This document shows, piece by piece, positions 1 to 8,492 of a stretch of DNA of 10,913 nt. Below the pieces are notes generated by a model. The model was not told where the DNA came from, searched no databases, and saw only the letters and a list, made by a program, of their open reading frames with translations. Made by a program: the position numbers and the translations under genes. This DNA comes from Vairimorpha apis BRL 01 (taxonomy: Eukaryota > Microsporidia > Nosematidae): NCBI GenBank assembly GCA_000447185.1, contig KE647162.1, forward strand, positions 1 through 10,913, in the 5' to 3' direction. Each line of letters starts with the position of its first letter. Within the stretch, counting starts at the first letter, position 1.

Positions 1-1216
1 ATTATAAAAGGTTTTAGCGATAGTGTTTTAAGTTATATGGAAATTTATAATTTAAATATTAATAACTGCAAAAATTTAAAAGAGCTTAAAAATTTAATTG
101 ACTATATGAATGATTTAAAATTTAATATTTCAGATTTAAAAACACAATTTCATGATACTTCTTATTTAAAAACAAAAATGGAAATTATTGACAATTTAGA
201 ACAGCTTAATGAACTTTTACAAACAAACTCTACTGATGAATTTTCTACTTGTATTAATTTTTTAAATATAAAACATACTTTAAATTCTAATTTATTAAAT
301 ATACAAGGTGTTTGTACCATTAAAAGTGAGGTAGAATTGGAGATAGAAAAATTTATGATTAAAGTTTATAATTTAATATTTGAATATATTTTTGAAGATA
401 AGATTGAAAAAAAAGAATTTCTCAGAATTATTCAAATGATGGATTATACTGATAAATTTTCGAAATATTTGGAGAATAATTTTGAATTTAGAATGCTTAA
501 ATTAAGACCTGAAAAATATCCATGGGATCATATTGTTCTTGAAAATGAAAAATGCATTGAAATTGACGATTACAAATTAAATAATATTAAACATAATTTA
601 GAAGAGGTTGTTAATTTTTAAAAATTAAAAGCAAATTAATTAATCAGTTAGATAAATACAGAAAGAAGGAATCTAAATGTGACGATCTATATTTATTATT
701 AGTCTTTGAAGATGAAAGATATAAAAGAATTGATTATACAACTAACACACTTTATTTATACAAGTTATGTGACAAAGAAATTTCTATTGATTTGCTAATC
801 AAAAAGCTTAAACAAGAATACAATGAAACAAATGTAAATATTTTTTTAGTAAATACTTTAGACAATATCAATGAAAAATATGAAAATAAAAAATTAGAAA
901 ATTTGATAAATGAGTACATAGATTTATTAAATAAAAACTTTATAGATGAAATTATGTATTTATTTGATATGTATTGTAGAGAAGGAAACTTTAAAAATCA
1001 ATATTATATAAATAAAATAATATATACTATTGATAAAAATATTTTACTTGTAAATTATTCTCAAAATGATGTAATAAAAAAACAATATTTAAAATTAACG
1101 AATATGTGGATAGTAATGAAATTCAAGATGAAGAATTTAAAAATAAAATGAAATTATTAGATGAAATACTCGGTGAATTTGACGATTCAACTAGGATTAA
1201 TATTTGTTTAGATTAA
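1..1216 (+). CDS. Unidentified helical protein, 5'-truncated by the window edge, frame broken twice
   Basis: I do not recognise this protein. Frame 1 is open from base 1, so the gene starts upstream of the window; the ATG at 37 is probably internal. Frame 1 stops at 619-621, but coding continues in frame 0 if the T-run at 615-619 gains one T, and then in frame 2 if the A-run at 1091-1094 gains one A, ending at TAA 1214-1216. Reading all three parts gives about 405 residues of a highly charged, Leu/Ile/Asn/Lys-rich, probably all-helical protein with coiled-coil-like stretches in its first 90 residues and an acidic C-terminus (LDEILGEFDDSTRINICLD). No signal peptide, membrane segment or catalytic motif is visible. 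The coiled-coil start followed by helical bundles is reminiscent of vesicle-tethering subunits of the exocyst/COG/GARP type, but that is only an impression. The continued open frames with similar composition after each break argue for a real gene rather than chance ORFs. Confidence 0.6.
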
Positions 1217-2634
1217 ATATATTTTTGTTTTATTAATTAAAATATTTATTCTTAGGTATAATTATTTTATATTACTTATGTATTGTTAAATATCTTTTAC
1301 ATTTGTTCTTAATTTCATTTTTGATAAACTTTTGTATATCTTATTATATTAACTTCAAATTTTAAACTTAAGGTTTTTTAGATACTAGGATTAAAATTGT
1401 TATTTACATATAATTTATCTTCTTATTTTTTTAAATCATTAAAACTCGTGCTTAAATCATGACATACGTTATAATTTAATTTTTATAGTATTTTCTAACG
1501 GTTCATGTATTTTTTCAAAATGCACCTTATATATCTTCAAAACGTGTAATTCGATCGACACCTGTACATTTTATTTTTATAACAAATTTCAAATACAACT
1601 ACAAATATTATATTTTAAATATTAATACGTTCGAATTTAGTTTTACCTCTCTATAAATTCTAGTTTTAGAAATGCATTTTTGTAATTAAAGATTATTTAT
1701 TTTTTACTTATCAAAACATATATATTAAAAATGATTTATTATAAAATTTTTATGTAAAATTATTTTAACAAATAAAGTACAAAATTTGTTTCATAAAAAA
1801 ATTTAAATTAAATTTAAATATACTTTGAAAGTTTATAAATTAGGTTGGATTGTGAAATTTTGAAAATAATAAAAATTGAACTTTTTTAGTGCTCTTTTAA
1901 AAATTTTATGTTTATAGATTATATAAAAAATGAATTTTTCATTTTGAGTAACAAAAATTAAAATTTATAATGATATTGTCAATTAATATTCGATATTATT
2001 ATATTTAAATTATTCATAGAATTTTGAGGGGATTAACTTATCATTGTAAAGTTTGTTATTATATAAATAATATTACATTATTATTTATGATAGTATTAAT
2101 TATGTATACAACAATATATTTCAAAATTAAATTATTAAAAAAAACAATATTTATTTTTAATTTTTTTACATATATGGAAAATAATAAGAAAATATAATAA
2201 AGAGATTGAATGTTAATATATCTAAATGGTTTTTAAAATATTTATAAATAACTGTAATTGTAGTATTGTAATAATATTTTAATAAAATTTTTTACTTAAT
2301 TTACAGTAAAAAAAATTTAAATTATTAGTTTAAATTAAAATATTGGAGAATATTATCTGAAAAATTAAAATGTATAAATTATATTGAATTATTAGTTTTA
2401 AAATATTGAAAAAAGAAATTATATAACATACAAACTATAAAAAATTTATGTTATAATAAAATAAATTAATTACTTTTATCGATAATTTTTTATTTTTTAT
2501 ATGTAAAACTTGAAAACTTATTTGTTAATTTTTAGTTTTTCTATAAAAAAAATAATTTTATTTTATAGTTATAAAAAGATAAATAAATCAAAAAATTAAA
2601 TCGTAAATCTATAAAATTGCTACATTTTAAAACA

Positions 2635-2674
2635 TTTATTTATTTAAATAAAAATATTTACTTAAATAAATAAA
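2635..2674. repeat. 13-bp perfect inverted repeat with 14-nt loop
   Basis: TTTATTTATTTAA at 2635-2647 is exactly complementary, inverted, to TTAAATAAATAAA at 2662-2674. It could form an A/T-only hairpin or cruciform about 155 bp upstream of the helicase start. In sequence this AT-rich such pairs arise easily by chance, so no function is claimed. Confidence 0.4.
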
Positions 2675-2822
2675 AAATATAATTGTATTTTATTTGTTGG
2701 AATTTAAAAACTTATATGTTATTTATTCGTATTTTAGTTTTATCGTATGAAACACATTATTATAATTTTGTAGTAAATAAAAATAATAATAGGATAATTT
2801 TTTCTTAATTATTTTTTTAATA

Positions 2823-2830
2823 CCCCAAAT
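2823..2830 (+). promoter_or_regulatory. CCC-like start-proximal motif of the eIF4A gene
   Basis: CCCC at 2823-2826 lies 4 bases before the ATG at 2831, in a spacer where runs of C are otherwise almost absent. Microsporidian genes often carry a CCC- or GGG-like element directly upstream of the start codon, thought to mark transcription initiation and giving very short 5' UTRs. Its position supports the ATG at 2831 as the true start. Confidence 0.5.
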
Positions 2831-4075
2831 ATGGTTGAAAGTAAAATCGAAGAAGAAAAACTTATAGATTTTAATAACAGCACACTTAAACAATATCAAA
2901 AATGGGAGGATTATGATTTAGATCAAGATTTAGTACGTGGAATATATAGCAAAGGATTTGAGAGACCAAGCCCAATTCAGAAAGTTGCCATCAAACCAAT
3001 TATTGACGGCAAAGATATAAGAGCACAAGCTCAAAGTGGAACAGGTAAAACTGGTGCTTTTGCTATAGCAGCATTACAATGTGTTAACAAAAATGAAATG
3101 TGTTCACAAGTTCTTGTTCTCGCCAACACTCGTGAGATTGCATCTCAAAATGCTAATGTATTCATTGAATTTTCCTTATATATGGGAATAAATGTTTGCT
3201 TATTGAGTGGAGGAAGTTCTGTGCAACAAGATATTGTTAATTTACAAGTTAATCCTCATGTTATAGTTGGTACACCAGGTAGAGTTGATCAAATGATAAG
3301 ATCTGGATATTTAAAACCAGACACAATTAAGTTATTTATTATCGACGAAGCCGATGAAATGTTGCAATCTGGATTTAAAGACCAAGTACAAGCTATTTTT
3401 TTAAGCTTAAATCGCAAATCAGTACAAGTTGCTATGTTTTCTGCAACTTATGAAGAAGAAGAACTTAAGATTAGTGAAGAAGTTTTAAAAAATCCTGTTT
3501 TAATTGATTTAAGACAAGAACAACAAACACTTGCTGGAATTCAACAATATTTTATTAATGTTGGAGATTTTCCAAAAGGAAATCAAGATGATTTATCAAT
3601 TAAGTTATATACATTAGTGGACTTACTTAAAAAGTATTCATTTGGTCAATCGGTCATTTTTATTACATCCAAATTAAAAGCTTCATATATTTACAGTGGT
3701 CTTCAACAACATGGTGTACCTTGTGCTTTAATTTCTGCTGAGCTACAACAGTTTGAACGTGGTAAAGTACTTGAAGCTTTTAAAAAAGGTGAATGCAGAA
3801 CACTTGTTTCATCTGGTCTTTTAAGTAGAGGTGTTGATGTTCAAAATTTGAGCGTTGTTTTTTGTTTAGATGTTCCACCTGAAAACAAAAAAAGTACTTA
3901 CATTCATAGGATAGGAAGATCTGGTAGATTTGGCAAAAAAGGTGTCGCTATTAATATTTTATATAATCCAGAATTTAATAATTTGACTAAAATTATGAGT
4001 TATTATAATACCAGTATTCAACCACTTACCACTGAATGTCTTGAACAGTTTCAAAATAAGGACAATGAAAATTAA
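2831..4075 (+). CDS. eIF4A: eIF4A-type DEAD-box ATP-dependent RNA helicase
   Basis: Intact 414-residue superfamily 2 helicase, close to the usual eIF4A length of about 390-415. eIF4A unwinds mRNA 5' leaders in the cytoplasm as part of eIF4F during translation initiation. Motifs in order: aromatic W25 and Q motif GFERPSPIQ (42-50); Walker A AQSGTGKT (67-74); motif Ia ANTREIA (98-104); GG (127-128); TPGR (148-151); DEAD (172-175); SAT (204-206); IFITSK (276-281); motif V SRGVDVQ (332-338); motif VI HRIGRSGR (359-366). The short N-terminus, the KWEDYDLDQDLVRGIYS lead-in and the YYNTSIQPL tail point to eIF4A rather than Dhh1 or Dbp5; the closely related Fal1 (eIF4A-III) cannot be fully excluded. 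Oddities: motif Ia has Asn instead of the usual Pro (N99), and motif V has SSG where eIF4A normally has STD (G329 for Asp). The start is supported by the C-run just upstream. This is the only protein gene here without a frame break. Confidence 0.93.
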   Translation: MVESKIEEEKLIDFNNSTLKQYQKWEDYDLDQDLVRGIYSKGFERPSPIQKVAIKPIIDGKDIRAQAQSGTGKTGAFAIAALQCVNKNEMCSQVLVLANTREIASQNANVFIEFSLYMGINVCLLSGGSSVQQDIVNLQVNPHVIVGTPGRVDQMIRSGYLKPDTIKLFIIDEADEMLQSGFKDQVQAIFLSLNRKSVQVAMFSATYEEEELKISEEVLKNPVLIDLRQEQQTLAGIQQYFINVGDFPKGNQDDLSIKLYTLVDLLKKYSFGQSVIFITSKLKASYIYSGLQQHGVPCALISAELQQFERGKVLEAFKKGECRTLVSSGLLSRGVDVQNLSVVFCLDVPPENKKSTYIHRIGRSGRFGKKGVAINILYNPEFNNLTKIMSYYNTSIQPLTTECLEQFQNKDNEN

Positions 4076-4800
4076 AAATATTTAGGATCAATTGAGTTCA
4101 AATTTATATAAATATTTTTTTCTAAAATTTTTTATAGTTGTTTTTTTTATAATCGATTATTTTGTTTAAAATATGATTCTTAAGTTATATTGAAAAAAAA
4201 TTTATGGACTTTTTTTTGTAAATTTATTGTTTTTTCATCTGTAAATAAAATCAAAAAATATGATAAATTAATGATGGACTTAAAAAAATTTAACATTTTC
4301 ATTTATAAAGAATAAAATCAATTGTGAAAAGTTTTTGCTTTTAAAGAAAATGTTTAAACTATAAAAACATTTAAATAATATTTTAATTAAAATTTTATTT
4401 TATATTAGTTTCCTATAATTTTGATATTTCTAGTTACTTAAAACCTTAAAAGAATTTTAAGTTTATCAATATATTTTTTTACATTTTATCAAAAAATAAT
4501 TTAAAAAGTAAAAATATCTAATTATTTTTATTTTTTAAATAATTGCATTGTACTTTAAACAAAATTTATTATCAAAGGTTTTTTTTTATTACAACATCAT
4601 TTTGCAACATTTTATTTTAATTTTTATAAATAGTAATATACAGTAAACTTATTAAAAATTATTTTTTCTATGATTTAATTAAATATTTTTAAAATTTAAA
4701 AAATTGATAAATGTCAAATATTTCAAAAAAAATTAACAAAATATAATTTTATGTTATAAGTTATATATAAATACATAAAATAAAATGCATTTGTTGTAAA

Positions 4801-4945
4801 TAGACTTTTAACCTTCTATCTTAGGTTAAGTTAGAGATCTGAGACTCCCATGTTGATGTGAAACGATCAACACAAAACATCTTTAAAAAGAAAACCTCTT
4901 CTCAAAAGCATATTCAGTTTTAACAAAAACAACAGAATCGTTATT
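4801..4945. other. Compositional island with hairpin; possible small RNA gene or gene remnant
   Basis: This stretch has noticeably more G and C than the spacer on either side. It holds a 7-bp hairpin, TGTTGAT (4851-4857) against ATCAACA (4866-4872) with loop GTGAAACG, and a weaker pair AACCT/AGGTT at about 4810-4827. No ORF of useful length runs through it. I compared it by eye with tRNA, 5S rRNA, U1-U6, U3, SRP and RNase P signature motifs and found no convincing match. It could be an unrecognised structured RNA, a regulatory patch of the ATPase gene about 300-450 bp downstream, or a decayed gene. Strand is unknown. Confidence 0.25.
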
Positions 4946-5242
4946 AAAAAAATGTTTTTACATAATGTTTTATTTTTAAAGATTATTATTTTATAATTGT
5001 AATTTTATATGTATTAAGTATATTTTTAATTGTCATTTTTTTAATTTAGAATATTAAAAATCAAAACTTGTTTTAAATTAAAAAATTGGCAAAATTTTTA
5101 AAATTTAATTTAATTTAAACTATAAAAGTATTAAATCTAAATTTTATCTCCTTTTGATGAAATATATTTTGTTTTTGAAAAACCAATAATTTCAAATATT
5201 GTCCTTTTAAAAATAAATAAATAAATGGAAGTAAATAAACAA

Positions 5243-5250
5243 GGGCAAAA
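5243..5250 (+). promoter_or_regulatory. GGG-like start-proximal motif of the P4-ATPase gene
   Basis: GGG at 5243-5245 lies 5 bases before the ATG at 5251, nearly the same spacing as the CCCC before the helicase ATG. This is the G-version of the microsporidian start-proximal motif. It favours 5251 as the start over the ATG at 5225, which lies upstream of the GGG and reaches a stop after 9 codons unless a base is added to the A-run at 5247-5251. Confidence 0.45.
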
Positions 5251-8200
5251 ATGAAATACAGAACAATTTCAAAAAAAACTCAAAAACAAAATTTTCCATC
5301 AAATGAAATTTGTAACATGAAGTATAGATGGTATTCAATATTATTTTGGGTGACAGTTCAACAATTTGAACTTTTTTTTAATGTTTATTTTTTTATAATC
5401 TCAACAACGCAATGTATAGAAAGGTTTGCAATTAGCTCACCAATTACTTCACTTGGTCCTTGGCTTTTAGTTTTTTTATTAGTTTAAGTAAAGAAGTTTA
5501 CGATGATTTTAAAAGAAATGAACGTGATGTTGTTATCAATAATAAATTATATACAACATACAGTCAAAATGTTTTTTATAAAAAAAGAAGTAAAGATATA
5601 AAAATTGGAGATTTAATTATACTAGAAAAAGATGAACGTGTTCCTGCAGATATGGTTATTTTAAAAACTGCTGATAGTACAGGACAATTATTTATAAGAA
5701 CAGATCAACTAGATGGTGAAACTGATTGGAAATTGAGAAGTTCTGTCGGTATAACTCAAAAATGTGATTTATCAGAATTAGAAGATTTTACAATTTTAGC
5801 AGAGGAACCTAATAAAGATATTTATCAGTTCAATGGTAGTATAAGCAAAAATGAAGCATTTTTAATTAATGAAATAAAAGAAGAAACTTATAATTTTGGA
5901 TTTTTTTCAAAGCTAAAACATTTATTTGATAAAAAAAATGAAGAGGTCATTCCTTTATCATCGACAGATTCTGTTGATTGGTTAATAGAAAATAAAAATA
6001 CGGATTTAGAAGAAGAAATGATGAAAACTGTTGAAATTAAAAAATATCAAGAAAATAAAAATGAATTAGACGATAATTTTTTGTGTAAAAATGATAAAAT
6101 CATTGATTTAAAAAAAGTATCAATTATTCAAAGTGGTACAAGTAGTCTACAGACAAAATCGTTATCTATAGCTGGTCTAAGTTTAGAAAACATGATTTGG
6201 ATGAACACTGTAATAGCAACATGTTCAGTTGTAGGATGTGTAGTTTATACTGGAAATGATACAAAGGCTATGATAAATACTTCTAAACCAAGAAATAAAA
6301 TTGGGCAATTTGATTTAGAATTAGACATGTATTCAAAATTTCTTGGAATTACGAGTGCTGTTGTTGCCGGGGTTTTTGCTTATATGAAAGGTTTTAACTC
6401 AAATTCTTTAGTAGCATATGTCCGATTTTTAGTTTTATTTTCATCTGTTATTCCGTTAAGTTTAAAAGTTACCATTGATATGGCAAGGTATGTTTATTCA
6501 TATTTTATAGCTAATGATAAAATAATTTTAAATACAATTGTACGAAATTCAAGTCTTCCTGAAGAACTCGGAAGAATTTCTTACTTTTTAACAGACAAAA
6601 CAGGTACTTTAACCAAAAATGAAATGGAAATGAAAAAAATTCATTTAGGTACTATTTGTTATACACAAGATCTTAACGAAGAAATTACAAAAAAAATGGC
6701 GAGGTTTTTAAGTAATCGCACAAAGGATATAAATATATTTAATAGAAATAAACGTGATATAAACAATAGATTATTTGAATTAATTGAAGGTTTATGTGTT
6801 TGTCATAATGTGACTCCAGTTATAAATGATCAAAAAATAGTCTATCAAGCTTCTAGTCCAGATGAGATCGCTATAGTTAAATGGACCGAAAGTATTGGAA
6901 TGAAGTTATTTAAAAGAAATAAAACTTCAATAACAATATTAGATCCTTTAAACGATGAAAAAGTATATGAAATTCTTTATATATTTCCATTTACCTCAGA
7001 AACGAAACGTATGGGAATAATTGTAAAATATGAAAATCAAATAATGTTTTTTATGAAAGGTGCTGATGTAGTTATGAATAGAATAGTCCAACCAACTGAT
7101 TGGACTGATGAGGAAACTGAAAATATGGCTAGAGATGGTTTAAGGACATTAATTATTGGAAAAAAGTTTTATCTAATGAAGAATTTTCTAATTTTGAAAA
7201 AAATACGAGAAGGCTAAAACTAGTTTAGAGAATAGAAGTAATAAAATAACTGAAGCAATGTCTCTAATAGAATGTAATCTGACAGTTTTGGGTTTGACAG
7301 GAGTAGAAGATAAATTACAAGATAATGTAAAAGTAACACTTGAAAATTTAAAAAACGGAGGTATGAAAATTTGGATGTTAACTGGTGATAAAATAGAAAC
7401 AGCTATTTCTATAGCAATTTCTTCTAAAATTTTTGATAGAAATACTGATTACAAAATAATATCAAACACTACTGATTTAGAAACGATTAAAACTTTTTTT
7501 AATGAAATTAAAAGATTTAATATGGATGCCTTAGTAGTTGATGGTGTCAGTCTTAGCACAATTATGGAAGAATGTTTTGATGAATTTATAGATTTATCTA
7601 TGGAACTTAAAGGAGTAATTGGTTGTCGTTTTTCTCCAACACAAAAAGCTTTAGTCGCTAGAGCTCTCAGATTAAGATCTAAGAAAATAGTATGTTGCAT
7701 TGGAGATGGTGGAAATGACGTCTCAATGATTACTGAAGCCAACCTTGGAATTGGAATAGTCGGAAAAGAGGGTAATCAGGCTTCATTAGCCGCAGATTAT
7801 TCTATAGAAAAATTTTGTTATGTCACTGAATTGTTTTATTGGCATGGAAGAAATAGTTATAAAAATAGTGCAACTATTGCTAATTTAATAATACACAGAG
7901 GTATTATACTTTCAGTACTGCAAGGATTATTTTGTGCATTAATTAATTTTATACCATTTAATTTATATGTGGGAATTATTATGATAGCATTTGTTTCAAT
8001 TTACACATTTTTCCCAATTTTTAGTTCTGTTTTTACCACAGATGTTTCTAGAGAAGTAACACAGATGTTTCCTGAATTATATAAAGAACCTGTAGAACAA
8101 ACTTTACTTTCAATTAAAGAATTTACATCGTGGAATTTAATGTCATTTATTCAAGGAACAATTATAATGTTTGCTATGGTATGGTATTTTGACAAGGAAC

Positions 8201-8492
8201 TTTTAGTATAAGAACTTTAACTTTTCTTGTTTGATAATCAATGAGATATTTATGGTATTTTTAGCTAATACAAAAATAACTAAAGCAAATGATGTTAGCA
8301 TGTTCTTTATCTCTATTTATATATTTATTAAGTTTTTTCGTTTTAAAAAACACTCTAAGTATCGATTCGTTTATACATATTTTCATTTTAAAGGTTTCAG
8401 TAGTCAATTGTATTGCAATCTTACCTACGTTAATTAGATTGGCTATAGAAGCATATAGGCCAAGTGCTGGTAGCAAACTAGAGAAAATTTAA
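5251..8492 (+). CDS. NEO1: P4-type phospholipid-flipping ATPase, Neo1/ATP9 subfamily, frame-interrupted
   Basis: P4-ATPases move phospholipids to the cytosolic leaflet; the Neo1/ATP9 branch works in Golgi and endosomal membranes and needs no Cdc50 partner. The coding span is about 1080 residues, normal for the branch. In order: TM1-2 (about 5320-5500); A-domain DGETDWK with the DGET loop (from 5712); TM3-4 with SSVIPLSLK (about 6330-6500); phosphorylation motif DKTGTLT, catalytic Asp codon 6594-6596; N-domain YQASSPDE (6843-6866) and MKGAD (7053-7067); P-domain TGDKIETA (7381-7404) and GDGGNDVSM (from 7702); TM5-10, ending GSKLEKI before TAA 8490-8492. QLDGETDWK, LGRISYFLTDKTGTLT and LTGVEDKLQDNVK are typical of Neo1/ATP9. 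The frame is broken after 5471-5477 (T7), 7167-7170 (T4), 7197-7203 (A7), 8201-8204 (T4), 8222-8225 (T4) and around 8282-8289 (A3 runs). One added base at each of the first five restores it, and the last needs two added or one removed. All catalytic motifs are preserved. An extra loop of about 110 residues lies at 5847-6176. ATG 5251 is supported by GGG upstream. Confidence 0.9.

Larger units (their letters stand above)
1217..2830. other. AT-rich spacer without a supportable gene
   Basis: No open frame of useful length or recognisable RNA gene is seen on either strand. The sequence is nearly all A and T with many short homopolymers. A slightly less AT-biased patch with several CpG steps lies around 1445-1570. 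A 13-bp inverted repeat lies at 2635-2674. The last bases before the helicase carry the C-run described separately. Confidence 0.6.
4076..5250. other. AT-rich spacer with one less AT-rich island
   Basis: No gene is supportable on either strand. The sequence is dominated by A and T homopolymers, except for an island around 4801-4945 listed separately and a GGG motif just before the ATPase start. The 3' UTR of the helicase and the promoter of the ATPase must lie here, but I see no sharper signals. Confidence 0.6.

Noticed and set aside
1801..1819. A/T palindrome ATTTAAATT-A-AATTTAAAT
   Set aside because: Perfect 9-bp arms made only of A and T are expected by chance in sequence this biased; no context suggests a function.
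1217..2830. CRISPR array, transposon or long terminal repeats in the spacers
   Set aside because: No spaced direct repeats, terminal inverted repeats with a transposase, or target-site duplications were found; repetition is limited to simple A/T runs.
4801..4945. C/D-box snoRNA, U2, U3, 5S, RNase P or SRP RNA
   Set aside because: Fragments resemble boxes (CTGA, TTGATGT, GTGAAA, ACAGAA), but their order and spacing are wrong and the invariant cores of these RNAs are missing.
5225..5254. Alternative upstream ATG for the ATPase
   Set aside because: It meets a stop after 9 codons unless another base is added, and it precedes the GGG motif. ATG 5251 is simpler, though the upstream start is not excluded.
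7449..7742. 97-codon open frame on the minus strand
   Set aside because: It lies entirely inside the conserved P-domain of the ATPase on the plus strand; its openness is a by-product of that coding sequence.
8231..8437. Separate small plus-strand protein starting at TTG
   Set aside because: Its first part is the TM8 region of the ATPase in a shifted frame, and the rest is an out-of-frame reading of TM9-10. Not an independent gene.
8261..8476. 71-codon open frame on the minus strand
   Set aside because: Antisense to the C-terminal membrane segments of the ATPase; no independent evidence.
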